From: Microlunatus antarcticus
GTDB lineage: Bacteria; Actinomycetota; Actinomycetes; Propionibacteriales; Propionibacteriaceae
DNA: 64,000 bases
Assembly: GCF_014193425.1 (NCBI RefSeq)
Contig: NZ_JACHZG010000001.1
Coordinates: 1,488,001-1,552,000 of the forward strand
Reading direction: 5' to 3'
Shown here in pieces: positions 35,769 through 44,822 of this stretch. A program made the translations under genes and the position numbers. The notes beneath the pieces are model-generated. The model was not told where the DNA came from. It saw nothing but the letters and a program-made list of their open reading frames with translations, and searched no databases. Each line of letters starts with the position of its first letter. The first letter of the stretch is position 1.

Positions 35769-36049
35769 TGGAGCTGGGTCTGGCCTTGCTGGAGACGTGT
35801 CCGGTGGCGCCGGCGGGGGCGCAGCGCTACGTGGACCAGATCACCGGGTACGTGCAGTGGGGCGTGAAGGTGATGTTCGTCGTCGCGCTGGTCGTCTCGA
35901 TCGGCGCGATCGTCGCGGGTCGGCTTTTCTCGATGCCGCAGTCCTCGAAGCTCGGCGTGGTCAGCATCGTCGTCGTCTTCCTCTGCGCGATCGCCTACCT
36001 TGTGCTGCCTGGCATGCTGCAGTCGATCCTCGGCTCCGGGTGCATCTGA
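35768..36049 (+). CDS. VirB2/TrbC-like small membrane protein of the type IV secretion system
   Basis: A 93-residue protein with a short N terminus containing one Cys, then two hydrophobic segments (VKVMFVVALVVSIGAIVAG and LGVVSIVVVFLCAIAYLVL) joined by a small polar loop. This is the shape of VirB2/TrbC pilin-like subunits. GTG 35765 is an in-frame alternative start. It is followed directly by the large polytopic protein gene. Confidence 0.65.
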   Translation: MELGLALLETCPVAPAGAQRYVDQITGYVQWGVKVMFVVALVVSIGAIVAGRLFSMPQSSKLGVVSIVVVFLCAIAYLVLPGMLQSILGSGCI

Positions 36050-36080
36050 TGGCCACGTCGAACACCGGCCTGCCGCCGCG

Positions 36081-37400
36081 GTGGCCGAACTTGTGGTGCT
36101 GTGGGTGCTCCCGGTGACGCCGTGGGACCCGGCGACGGGCCTGACCGGCGGCCTGGCGGCGCAGGCGTGGCAGGTCGCGATGCTCGGGCTGTGGAACGCC
36201 GGGCTATGGCTCCTCGGCCTGGTGCTTCACATCGAGGACGCCCTCCTGACCCCGGACCTGCGCGGCGACGGGCCGGTCGGGGAGGCGTACGCGCTGACGT
36301 TCTGGATGGCCGCGGCGCTGGGCGTGGTGATGCTCCTCGCGCAGCTGCTGGTGGCGTTGCTGCGCCGCGACGCGCACAGCCTGGGAGCGGCGCTGCTGGG
36401 CTGCGCCAAGTTCGTCGTCGTCTGGGCCGGCTGGGTCGGTTGGGCCACTGCGGTGGTCGCCGTGTGCGGCGGCTTGACCCGGGCGGTGCTGCGCAGCCTG
36501 CTGCACGTGTCGTCGTTCTCCGGCTGGCATCCGTCTCTCCGGATCTCCCCGGAGCAGGCGGTCGACGTCACGGTCGCGACGGTCCTGGGGCTGCTCGGGA
36601 TGGTCTTGTGGTTGGCCGCGCTCGGACACGTGCTGGTGATGCTCGGCCGTGCGGTCATGCTGCTGGTCCTGGCCGCGACGACCCCGATCGCGGCGGCGGG
36701 CCTGGTCGGTGAGCTGGGCCGGGCCTGGTTCTGGCGCAGCGTCCGCTGGTTCCACGCGGCCGCGCTGACCCCGCTGCTGATGGCGCTGCTCCTCGGCGTC
36801 GGCGTCCAGACCACGAACGGCGTGACCGACGGGCTGTCGGACGGCACTGCGCGGGCGGTCGGTGGTGCGCTGCCCGGGGTGCTGCTGATCCTGACGTCCT
36901 GCTTCGCGCCGTTGGCGCTGTTCCGGCTGCTGTCGTTCGTCGACCCCGCCACCCCAGCCGGTGCTTCGTTCCGCCAGGCGGTGATGTCGGCGGTTCAGGC
37001 GGGCCAGCTCCTCGGCGCACCAGGCCGCTGGCCCTCGACGCTGAACGACCAGGCCCCCGACAGCACATCGCCCGCGACGTCTAGCTCGTCCGGAGCCGCT
37101 GGGGACGACACGGTCGGCGACCGCCGCAGCGACGCCGAGCGTGGCCTCCAGTCGGCGTCGACGTCACCGGCTGACCAGGGCAGGCCGGGGTGGGCCGAGG
37201 GTGCCGGATCGGCTCCAGGTCCGGCAGACGCCGCTGGCGCCCCTCCCGGTCCTGGACCCGTGAACGCTTCCTCGGATTCACCCGATGGCGAGCGACCACC
37301 GGCTGCGACCCACAGCCCGGCACCACCCTCCGGTGCGGCGGGTGGGGCGGGCTCGGCTGTGGCCGGGGAGGCCGGTGCGCTGCCGGTCGTCCCGGTATGA
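36081..37400 (+). CDS. VirB6/TrbL-like polytopic membrane protein
   Basis: A protein of about 439 residues with seven or eight hydrophobic segments in the first 300 residues (VVMLLAQLLVALL, FVVVWAGWVGWATAVVAVCG, LLGMVLWLAALGHVLVML, VMLLVLAATTPIAAAGLVG) and a long disordered Ser/Gly/Pro tail. This is the layout of VirB6/TrbL inner-membrane channel proteins. The start is uncertain: GTG 36081 or GTG 36114. An ATG at 36049 opens a different frame of only 22 codons. It sits between the pilin-like and SCO6880-type genes. Confidence 0.7.
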   Translation: MAELVVLWVLPVTPWDPATGLTGGLAAQAWQVAMLGLWNAGLWLLGLVLHIEDALLTPDLRGDGPVGEAYALTFWMAAALGVVMLLAQLLVALLRRDAHSLGAALLGCAKFVVVWAGWVGWATAVVAVCGGLTRAVLRSLLHVSSFSGWHPSLRISPEQAVDVTVATVLGLLGMVLWLAALGHVLVMLGRAVMLLVLAATTPIAAAGLVGELGRAWFWRSVRWFHAAALTPLLMALLLGVGVQTTNGVTDGLSDGTARAVGGALPGVLLILTSCFAPLALFRLLSFVDPATPAGASFRQAVMSAVQAGQLLGAPGRWPSTLNDQAPDSTSPATSSSSGAAGDDTVGDRRSDAERGLQSASTSPADQGRPGWAEGAGSAPGPADAAGAPPGPGPVNASSDSPDGERPPAATHSPAPPSGAAGGAGSAVAGEAGALPVVPV

Positions 37401-37410
37401 GGAGCGCGCA

Positions 37411-38991
37411 GTGACGGGGCGGGTGTACCGCGATTACCAGCGCGACCGGGTCGGCTGGTTCTTCGGCCTGACCGGCACCCAGCTCGGGCTGCTGACCGCA
37501 GGGTCGTTACCCGTGTTCTGGGCGGCACACGTCGGCTGGTGGTCGGCCGCCTTCGCCACGCTCGTCGGCTGGGTCGGGCTTGTGGTCCTCGTCGTCGTGC
37601 CCGTACGCGGCCGCAGCGCGGTCAGCTGGGCCGCGGCCTCCCTCGCACACGAGGTCGGGCACCTGCTCGGGTGGACGCGGTGGACCAGCCGTCTCGCAGA
37701 CGGTCGCGCGACAGCACCCAAGCTGCCGGACCTGCCGGCGCCACTCGACGCGCTGCGGGTGCACGAAGCGACGTCGGCCGGGCCGGGCGGCGACCTGGCG
37801 GTGGTCGAGGACCCGTCGAGGCGGACCTGGACGGTGGTCGCTCGGCTCCAGCACGCCGGGCTCGACTGGCTCACCAGCGAGGAGCAGGACCAACGCGCCG
37901 CCGGGCTGGCGGCACTGCTCGACGCGGCTTGTCGGACCGAACTGGTCAGCGAGGTGCAGGTCCTCGTCCGGGCCTGCCCGGAGGACGGCGCTGAGCGGGA
38001 GCACTGGCTCACCGAGCACCGCACCCACACCCCCAATGCCGATGTCACGACGGGTGCTGCCGCGACGAGGCTGAGCAGGTCCGTGCACGACGACCTACGC
38101 CGACACCTCACATCGGCCGCCACCCAGACCGAGACCTTCCTGGTCCTCGTCCTGCCCGAGACGAGACTGCGGCGGCAGGCCCGCCAGGACAGCCACGCGC
38201 GTGGGGCTCGCAGCAGCGCCAACCCCCTCGAGACTCGTCTGCAGCTGCTCACCGCAGCCGCCAGGGAGATCGGCCAGCAGGCGACCGCGTACCTCGGGGT
38301 CAACGACGTCCGCTGGCTGGACCCGTCGATGCTGGCACAGGCGTGCCGCGCCGGTTTCCACCTCGACGCCGGAGTTGCCCTCGCCGACGCGCAGGCGGCG
38401 GCCCGGACCGGCACGTCAGAGGTGGAGGCCGAGGTTCCGTGGGCGGCGGCCGGCCCAGCGCACGCCGAGGCCAGGCCGCGCTCGTACCTCCACGACGCGT
38501 GGCAGTCGGCGTCGGTGTCGGTCCTCCTCCCGCCCCGCGGGGCGGTCCTCGGCGCCCTCGCACCCGTGCTGGCTCCGGGCGTGGCGGGGGAACGGCGGTG
38601 CCTGCTGGTCGCGTTCCCGGTGATGACGGCGACGGTGGCCGACCGGGTCACCGCGTCGCGGGAATGGGCCGCAGATCTGGGCGACGGACTCCGCACCCGC
38701 GCCGGCGTCCGCCCCCGCGCGAAGACCCGCGCCGACCACGCCACCGCCCGTGGCGTCGACGCCAAGCTCGTCGCCGGCGCCGCCTTGTGCCGGCCCTACG
38801 CGATCGCTACCACCACCATCCCCACCGGGCAGGCAAAGGCGGCGATGGGCGAGGCAACCCGGCGGCTCGAGGCGGCCGTGCGGCGGGCCGGGTACGCCGC
38901 GCAGCGGCTCGACCTCGCCCACGACACCGCGTTCGCCGCGGGCTGCCTGCCCCTCGGCCACACCTTCACCCGCACCGGGAGCACCTCATGA
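37411..38991 (+). CDS. SCO6880-family conjugation protein
   Basis: A 526-residue protein from GTG 37411, six bases after AGGAG. After a short basic N terminus come two hydrophobic segments (LGLLTAGSLPVFWAAHVGWW and FATLVGWVGLVVLVVV), like VirB3/PrgI proteins. A large cytoplasmic domain follows, with HEVGHLLG, WTVVARLQHAGLDWLTSEEQ and YLGVNDVRWLDPSML. This matches the SCO6880 group in actinobacterial conjugative elements, which pairs with the following VirB4 ATPase. The gene overlaps that ATPase gene by 4 bases. Confidence 0.8.
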   Translation: MTGRVYRDYQRDRVGWFFGLTGTQLGLLTAGSLPVFWAAHVGWWSAAFATLVGWVGLVVLVVVPVRGRSAVSWAAASLAHEVGHLLGWTRWTSRLADGRATAPKLPDLPAPLDALRVHEATSAGPGGDLAVVEDPSRRTWTVVARLQHAGLDWLTSEEQDQRAAGLAALLDAACRTELVSEVQVLVRACPEDGAEREHWLTEHRTHTPNADVTTGAAATRLSRSVHDDLRRHLTSAATQTETFLVLVLPETRLRRQARQDSHARGARSSANPLETRLQLLTAAAREIGQQATAYLGVNDVRWLDPSMLAQACRAGFHLDAGVALADAQAAARTGTSEVEAEVPWAAAGPAHAEARPRSYLHDAWQSASVSVLLPPRGAVLGALAPVLAPGVAGERRCLLVAFPVMTATVADRVTASREWAADLGDGLRTRAGVRPRAKTRADHATARGVDAKLVAGAALCRPYAIATTTIPTGQAKAAMGEATRRLEAAVRRAGYAAQRLDLAHDTAFAAGCLPLGHTFTRTGSTS

Positions 38992-40433
38992 AAACCGCCC
39001 TCGACGGCCCCGTGGCTGCACAACCGACTCAGAGCAGGAGCGGGGGTGCGTCTGCCCGGCCGCGGTCGGGGTGGCTGCGGGTGCGGCCGGCGGTGTCGCG
39101 GTGGCGGATGACGTCGGACCAGGCGCCGGTCCTGTGGCCGCTGCTCGGCACCCAAGCGCCACCCGCGACCGGCGCGCTGATGGGGTGGGACCTCGCCTCG
39201 GGCGGGCTGTTCCACGCTGACCCGACCGGCTGGGTCCTCGACCCCCACATCCCGGTCGCGAATCCGAACGTCTTCGTCTTCGGCAAGCCCGGCCGCGGCA
39301 AGTCGGCCACCATCAAGGCCCTCGTCCTGCGCCTCCTCGACCTGGGCCACCGCACCCTCGTCCTCGGCGACCCGAAGGACGAGTACGCCCCGCTGTGCCG
39401 CGCTCTCGACGTCGAACCCGTCGAGCTCGGCCCCGGCCTGCCCGCCCGGCTCAACCCGTACGACACGCTCGCCCACCGACCCGAGAACCACACCGACGTC
39501 GACGCCCTCCTGGGCCGGTGGGTGCGGCTCACCGCCGGATTGGTCGGCGCCGCCCGCCGCAGCGGAGGCAGAGCGCCCGTCACGCCGACCGACACCACCG
39601 TCATCGCCCACGCGCTGCGCGACCTGACCGGCACCGACCGCGCTGCAACTCGTCTGGCGCCGGTGACCGTGCCGGCGCTATGGCAGCGACTCGCCCAGCC
39701 GACCCAGCAGCTAGTCGACGCCTGCTGCTACGCCGACGCCCGGCACTTCCTCGACGAGACCCGGCTGCTGCGCGACTCCCTCGGCCAGCTCGTCACCGGC
39801 ACCCTCGCCGGCCTGTTCGACGCCCCCTCCACCGTCCACCTCGACCCCGACACCCCCATCCAGAGCCTCTCCCTCGCAAGGCTGTCCGCAGCCGGCGACG
39901 ACGCCGTCGGCATCGCCCTGCTCTGCCTCAACGCCTGGGCCGCCGGCACCACACCTGCAGCCGAAGCAGCAGGCGGGCGAGCACGGTTGGTGGTGCGGGA
40001 CGAGGCGTGGAAGCAGCTGCGTCTCGGCGTCGACGCAGTGGCCGCGTTCGACGCCGACCTGCGCCTGTCCCGCTCCACAGGCGACATCCAGATCGCCGTC
40101 GCCCACAAGCCGTCCGACCTGCTCACCGCCGGCGACACCGGCAGCCAGGCCGCCGAGATCGCCCGCGACCTGCTCCACCTCACCGACATCCGCATCCTGC
40201 ACGGCCAGGACCCCGCCACCGCCGACGACCTCGACCACCTCCTCGGCCTTGGACCCATCGCTCGCGACGCCGTCACGGGCTGGGCCATGCACGGCACCGG
40301 CCGCGCCCTGTGGTGCCTCGGCCCCCAGCTCCACCGCGTCCAGACCGTCCTCCACCCCCTCGAAGAACGGCTTTACGACACCAACCACCAGCTCCGCCAG
40401 AACCTTCAACGAAACGACAGGACCTACGGATGA
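38988..40433 (+). CDS. VirB4/TraC-like conjugation ATPase
   Basis: A 481-residue P-loop ATPase: Walker A FGKPGRGKSATIKAL, LVLGDPKDEYAPL, and Walker B RLVVRDEAWKQLR, with the usual ALCRALD/LNPYD sequences between. VirB4 enzymes energise substrate transfer and pilus assembly. It is short because the N-terminal part of VirB4 is provided by the upstream SCO6880-type protein. ATG 38988 overlaps the preceding stop. Confidence 0.88.
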   Translation: MKTALDGPVAAQPTQSRSGGASARPRSGWLRVRPAVSRWRMTSDQAPVLWPLLGTQAPPATGALMGWDLASGGLFHADPTGWVLDPHIPVANPNVFVFGKPGRGKSATIKALVLRLLDLGHRTLVLGDPKDEYAPLCRALDVEPVELGPGLPARLNPYDTLAHRPENHTDVDALLGRWVRLTAGLVGAARRSGGRAPVTPTDTTVIAHALRDLTGTDRAATRLAPVTVPALWQRLAQPTQQLVDACCYADARHFLDETRLLRDSLGQLVTGTLAGLFDAPSTVHLDPDTPIQSLSLARLSAAGDDAVGIALLCLNAWAAGTTPAAEAAGGRARLVVRDEAWKQLRLGVDAVAAFDADLRLSRSTGDIQIAVAHKPSDLLTAGDTGSQAAEIARDLLHLTDIRILHGQDPATADDLDHLLGLGPIARDAVTGWAMHGTGRALWCLGPQLHRVQTVLHPLEERLYDTNHQLRQNLQRNDRTYG

Positions 40434-40996
40434 CCCGCCTGCTCGCCCTGCTCGCCGTCCTCGCGGCGCTGCTCCTGGGACTGCCCGTCGCTGCCGCTCT
40501 CGCCCTCAGCGCCGCCTCGAACTTCCCGCCTGCCAGCTCCACCGACGGGACGGCAGGCATCGGTCGAAGCGCAGACGTCTCGGCGTCCGGTGCCGCGACG
40601 CGGGTGCTGCGCTGGGCCGACAGCCACGCCGGCGACCGGTACCGGATGGGCGCGAACGGCCCCCACGCCTGGGACTGCTCCAGCTTCACCCAGGCCGCCT
40701 GGGCCAAGGCCGGGGTCCGGCTGCCGCGGATCGCTCAGGACCAGCGCGACTGGCTCGCCGACGGCCACGGCACCCGCATCCCACCCGGCCACGAACAGGC
40801 CGGCGACCTGATCTTCTGGGACTCCTACCTCGGCCCCCGCACCATCGGCCACGTCGTCCTCGTCCACGACCCCCAGCGACGCACGACCATCGAGGCCCAC
40901 AACACCCGCCTCGGCGTCGGCCACTTCACCTACCAACCCCGCCACCACCGCTACGAGATCTGGCGACCCGACCTCGCCGCCACGGCCACAACGTGA
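40430..40996 (+). CDS. NlpC/P60 peptidoglycan endopeptidase of the transfer system
   Basis: A 188-residue secreted hydrolase. The N-terminal signal or anchor helix (RLLALLAVLAALLLGLPVAA) is followed by an NlpC/P60 domain with the Cys in WDCSSFTQAAW, His in GHVVLVHD and a third polar residue in IEAHN. Such enzymes open the cell wall locally so that the conjugation channel can pass (the role of VirB1/TraG-type hydrolases). It overlaps both neighbours by 4 bases. Confidence 0.88.
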   Translation: MTRLLALLAVLAALLLGLPVAAALALSAASNFPPASSTDGTAGIGRSADVSASGAATRVLRWADSHAGDRYRMGANGPHAWDCSSFTQAAWAKAGVRLPRIAQDQRDWLADGHGTRIPPGHEQAGDLIFWDSYLGPRTIGHVVLVHDPQRRTTIEAHNTRLGVGHFTYQPRHHRYEIWRPDLAATATT

Positions 40997-41502
40997 GCCA
41001 GCGCGAACGGCGCCAGAACCCGTACCCCTGGACCTGGGAACCCGCCGCCCTCGTCACCGCCGTCCTCGCACTCGTCGTCGTGGTCGGTCTACAAGCGGGC
41101 CGTTCCCTGGCCAACGGTCTGTCTGTCGGGACCTGGCAGGTCGCGCCCACCGAGACCTGGGTGGCGACGGCTCCCGGCCTGCTCGCTGGGCACGCGGCAG
41201 CCGGGCTCGTTCCCGTACCGGACCCGGTCGCGTCACCTGCGCTTCTGTGGGTCGTGACTGGGTTGGTCGAGCTGGTTCTGCTCGCGAACGCTATCTACGG
41301 CGTCCGGTGGGGGTGGAACCGGGGGAACCCGTGGCGTCCCCGCGGCTTCGCCGACCCGGCCGACATCGACCGGATCCTCGGGCTGCACCGGCTCCGTCGG
41401 ACAGCGCACCTCATCCGGCCCGACCTTCACGGTGTGACGCCGCCGGCAACTCAGCAATCGGCGCAACAAGCAGATGAACAGGTCACCCAGGAGTCGAGAT
41501 GA
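40993..41502 (+). CDS. Membrane protein preceding the coupling protein
   Basis: A 169-residue protein with two hydrophobic segments (LVTAVLALVVVVGLQAG; LLWVVTGLVELVLLANAIYG) and a cytoplasmic end GFADPADIDRILGLHRLRRT followed by RPDL. This ending is typical of the short protein encoded just before actinobacterial VirD4-like coupling proteins. It is probably the membrane-anchoring half of a split coupling protein (inferred). Overlaps of 4 bases on both sides. Confidence 0.7.
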   Translation: MSQRERRQNPYPWTWEPAALVTAVLALVVVVGLQAGRSLANGLSVGTWQVAPTETWVATAPGLLAGHAAAGLVPVPDPVASPALLWVVTGLVELVLLANAIYGVRWGWNRGNPWRPRGFADPADIDRILGLHRLRRTAHLIRPDLHGVTPPATQQSAQQADEQVTQESR

Positions 41503-42956
41503 CAACGGAGACGTCCCCAACAGGCGGCGGGCGGTCGGGGCGCCCGAGGCGCGCGACAGAGGTTCGGAGGCGGGGCAGGTTCGACCCGACCCAGGTCGGC
41601 TGGCGCCTGGGTCGTGCGTCGACCCCCGACACCGGGCAGGCGCTTTGGGTGCCGTGGGACCGCACGGTTGGGGTCCTCGGCCCTCAGGGCAGCGGCAAGA
41701 CCCTCGACCTGCTCGTCCCTGCCCTTCTCGACGCCCCCGGAGCAGCGCTGGTCACCACGACGAAGCCCGATGACCTCTACCTGAGTTGGACACACCGCAG
41801 CCGCAACTCGCTCGGCGGCCTAGACCGGCCCTGCGTCGTCGCCGACCCGTTCGGGCTGGCCCAGCACCTGACCCCGCTCGTCTGGGACCCCATCGCCGGG
41901 TGCGGCGACCCATGGGTCGCGCAACGCCGCGCTCACGCCTTCTGCGCCGGCCTCGGTGCCGGCGACAGCACCGGAGGAGGGACCAGCGACGCCTCCCGCT
42001 TCTACACCGCCGAAGCGGCCAAGGTCACGGCCGCCTTCCTTCACGCCGCCGCCCTCGCCGGACATACCCTCGACCAGCTCCTGCGCTGGGTCGCCGACCC
42101 CACCGCCGCTGTCGAACCCGTCCACATCCTGCGCCGCCACCCTGGCGCGGCACCCCAGTGGCACGGCCTGCTCCATGCCGCCCTGCACGGCGACGAACGC
42201 ACCGCCGCGAACACCGCCACCACCGTCCAGCAGGCTCTCGGGCTGTTCTTCCAGCCCGCCCTCCGCGCGCGCTGCACCCCCACGCCTGACCGTCCCGCCA
42301 CCGACCTCGACGACCTCGTCCGGCGGCGGGGGACCGTCTACCTCCTCGGCCGCGACGACCCCTACGCCCCTGCCACACCTCTGCTCACCGCGATCGCCGA
42401 AGACGTCCTCGACACCGCACTCCGACACGCCAACTCGAGCCCACACGGACGGTTGTGCCCACCGCTGCTCGCCTGCCTCGACGAGCTCCCCTCCATCGCG
42501 CCGCTGCCCACCCTGCAGACGCGGATGGCGAACGAACGGGCCCTTGGCATCTCGTTCATCTGGGCTGCGCAGACCTACACCCAGCTCGTCACCCGATTCG
42601 GTGACACCGGCGCCCTGACCTTGCTCGGCCTCACCAACGTCCTCGCCGTGTTCGGCGGCACCAGCGACCCCATCCTCACCCGTCGTCTGACCGACCTTGC
42701 CGGACATACCCGCACCCCCCGCACCAGCTGGAGCCACGGACCCACCCGCAACGGGACCACCAGCAGCGACGACCTTCCCACCCTGACCGCCGACGAGATC
42801 CGCCTCTTGCCACCCGGGCGAGCCCTCGTCTTCGCCGACCAGGCCCGTCCCCTCATCGCCCGCCTCGAACGCTGCACCAACGGACCCCGCGGCCGTCAGC
42901 TTCTCGCCGACCAGACCCAGCTCCGACGACGGCCCGGGCAGGCCGGGGACGCCTGA
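41499..42956 (+). CDS. VirD4/TraG-type coupling ATPase
   Basis: A 485-residue ATPase with no transmembrane segment of its own: Walker A LGPQGSGKTLDLLVPALL, ALVTTTKPDDLY, WDPIAGCGDP, Walker B LLACLDELPSIAPL, and ISFIWAAQTYTQL (sensor-like). Coupling proteins bring the relaxase-bound DNA to the secretion channel. Membrane anchoring is probably supplied by the preceding small membrane protein. It is the functional copy; a broken second coupling protein lies at 57232-57904. Confidence 0.88.
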   Translation: MTTETSPTGGGRSGRPRRATEVRRRGRFDPTQVGWRLGRASTPDTGQALWVPWDRTVGVLGPQGSGKTLDLLVPALLDAPGAALVTTTKPDDLYLSWTHRSRNSLGGLDRPCVVADPFGLAQHLTPLVWDPIAGCGDPWVAQRRAHAFCAGLGAGDSTGGGTSDASRFYTAEAAKVTAAFLHAAALAGHTLDQLLRWVADPTAAVEPVHILRRHPGAAPQWHGLLHAALHGDERTAANTATTVQQALGLFFQPALRARCTPTPDRPATDLDDLVRRRGTVYLLGRDDPYAPATPLLTAIAEDVLDTALRHANSSPHGRLCPPLLACLDELPSIAPLPTLQTRMANERALGISFIWAAQTYTQLVTRFGDTGALTLLGLTNVLAVFGGTSDPILTRRLTDLAGHTRTPRTSWSHGPTRNGTTSSDDLPTLTADEIRLLPPGRALVFADQARPLIARLERCTNGPRGRQLLADQTQLRRRPGQAGDA

Positions 42957-43489
42957 TGACGACCGAGTCGCCGCACCCTGACCCCGGCCACGCCGCGTTC
43001 GGCGATCCGCCTGCGCGACTTCCACTCGTCAGACCTTCACTCCCGTACGCCGTCACATCGTTCCCGCCACCTGGCGACCTGCTAGCCGCGGTGCTGCTCG
43101 AGTGGGACGCAATCGAGGTCACCGGCGCACCCAGCCCGCCGGACCTGCCTAGACCATGGGAACCGGCCACCTGCAGTCCGCCCGGACTGCACGGAGAGCT
43201 CGTCACGTGGTTGAGCGACGTCGCCGACTGGGTCAACACCCAGCACACCTGGAACCCGGACACCGCCATCCCGGCCTGCTGGGGCTACCACCCGCACCTC
43301 GTCCACGACCTCGCAGTCCTCGCCGACCACCGCCGCCGCGCCGGCAACGAGCCCAGCAGCCTGCTCCTCGAGCAATGGCACCGCATCATCCTGCCGTCGT
43401 TCCTCGATCGCATGCGGCTTGCCATTGGGCAACGCTGCGCAGCCGGTCATCAGACGCCGTACACCACCGAACTACCGGCCGACGCGTAG
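42956..43489 (+). CDS. Conserved protein at the end of the transfer operon
   Basis: A 177-residue protein rich in Pro and Trp in its first half, then CWGYHPHLVHDLAVLADHRR and LEQWHRIILPSFLDRMRLAI. Proteins with this W-x-HPhLVHdLAvLAd...WHR pattern recur at the end of actinobacterial transfer operons; their role is unknown. The ATG overlaps the coupling-protein stop by one base. Confidence 0.65.
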   Translation: MTTESPHPDPGHAAFGDPPARLPLVRPSLPYAVTSFPPPGDLLAAVLLEWDAIEVTGAPSPPDLPRPWEPATCSPPGLHGELVTWLSDVADWVNTQHTWNPDTAIPACWGYHPHLVHDLAVLADHRRRAGNEPSSLLLEQWHRIILPSFLDRMRLAIGQRCAAGHQTPYTTELPADA

Positions 43490-43776
43490 AGCCGTGCATG
43501 CCCGCTTCGCCCCACAGGACAACATCGGCTGTGCAGGCGGCGCCTTGGAGGCGCGGACGTAGCGCACGAAGCATCTCGCCGAGCTCCCAGACGCGGGACG
43601 CATACCAGTGGCGAACTCGCCGAGTTGCAGGCGTCAGCCGCAGCCCCGTCCGCGACAGTTGCCCAGGCGCGACCAGGGCTTGCGACCCCGACATCCGTCG
43701 CCTTCCCCGGCCCGAGAACGCGGCCATCCGACTTAAAGCGCGTGCCACTCCCTCCGTTTTACCCCAGAGTGGATCC

Positions 43777-44706
43777 ATGGACGCTGAGCTGTGGACCCGC
43801 CTGCGCCTGTCGCTGCAGCGCGCCATGTGGGAATCCGTCACGTCGGACCTTCGAGGCGTCGCCATCGCCTTGGACGACGCCGAACGGCCTGCGTTCAGGG
43901 TCCGGTTCTTGTACGCCGGCGCGGTCGGTGATCTTCAGGAGGAGCTCGTGTCCCTCGTGGAGACCTACCTCGTTTCCGACTTCAACGAGGTCCCCGACAG
44001 CCTGACCACATCCTTCTCCGTCATACCCCACGCCGCGCGGGAGTTGGAGGAAGGCGAGCACTGGTTCTTCCTGCGCTGGGAACCCGAAGCGGAAGAGAGC
44101 GTGAGACCGGGGCACACGCGCCGCGCCACTGCCGCAGAAGGACATGGAACCTACGAGTCGGGCACTGGCGACAGGGAGGCTTTGACGTCGGGGACCATCG
44201 AGATAGACGACTGGCTTGCCCGCCAGCGGAACCTTCTCGAGGCGTTGGTCGGCGTCACTGTGACGTCATGGGACGGCGTCGAGATGGCCATTCGAGAAGA
44301 CTCGGGGGATGGGCCTCAGTTCACCGACCCGCAGGTCCGGTTCCTCCAGCTCGCCTGGCTCCGCCTCCGCTCTGGACCGGATGAACAGACCATCGGTGTC
44401 TATCAAGGCGACGGCTGGTTCGGCCTCTGCGTCGAAGCAGCCGGCCGGCCGTCGCCACAGGACTGCTACGGCATCATGCGGTGGCGCGCCCTCGATCTGC
44501 CAGTGGGCCGCATCGACGGCGTCAAGATCGACTTCGATGAGGGCACCCTCGCCCGGATCACCCTGACCATCGACGGACGCGATCTGCTGCTGGTGGCGGG
44601 AGAGGTCTGCGAGACCCTCGACGGCAGGCTCGAGGTGCACCGGCTCGACGAGTCGGTGCTCGTGTTCCGGGACCCCGTCGAAGCCGAGAAGGTTCACTGG
44701 ATGTGA
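43777..44706 (+). CDS. Two-part protein with an immunity-like N-terminal domain
   Basis: A 309-residue acidic protein. The first 105 residues (RVRFLYAGAVGDLQEELVSL, VETYLVSDFNEVPDSL, EHWFFLRWEPE) resemble small polymorphic-toxin immunity proteins. After a Gly/Glu-rich linker, the second part (about 150-309) is beta-rich (LVGVTVTSWDGVEMAI, TIGVYQGDGWFGLC, GRIDGVKIDFDEGTL). No toxin gene is adjacent. It lies 288 bases after the transfer operon and may be element cargo. The assignment is tentative. Confidence 0.5.
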   Translation: MDAELWTRLRLSLQRAMWESVTSDLRGVAIALDDAERPAFRVRFLYAGAVGDLQEELVSLVETYLVSDFNEVPDSLTTSFSVIPHAARELEEGEHWFFLRWEPEAEESVRPGHTRRATAAEGHGTYESGTGDREALTSGTIEIDDWLARQRNLLEALVGVTVTSWDGVEMAIREDSGDGPQFTDPQVRFLQLAWLRLRSGPDEQTIGVYQGDGWFGLCVEAAGRPSPQDCYGIMRWRALDLPVGRIDGVKIDFDEGTLARITLTIDGRDLLLVAGEVCETLDGRLEVHRLDESVLVFRDPVEAEKVHWM

Positions 44707-44822
44707 TGAGGTCCAGCTTTCGTGGCTTCTGTCGCGCTCCCGGCGGCGGTCTCGGTGTCTGACGCCGGCGGAGCCCAAGACGGCTCCAAGTGCCCGCAAT
44801 CGCCCGCTGCCGAGGAGATCCG

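Noticed and set aside
36049-36117. 22-codon ATG frame between the pilin-like and TrbL-like genes
   Set aside because: Too short, no conserved features; more likely chance overlap with the uncertain start of the TrbL-like gene.
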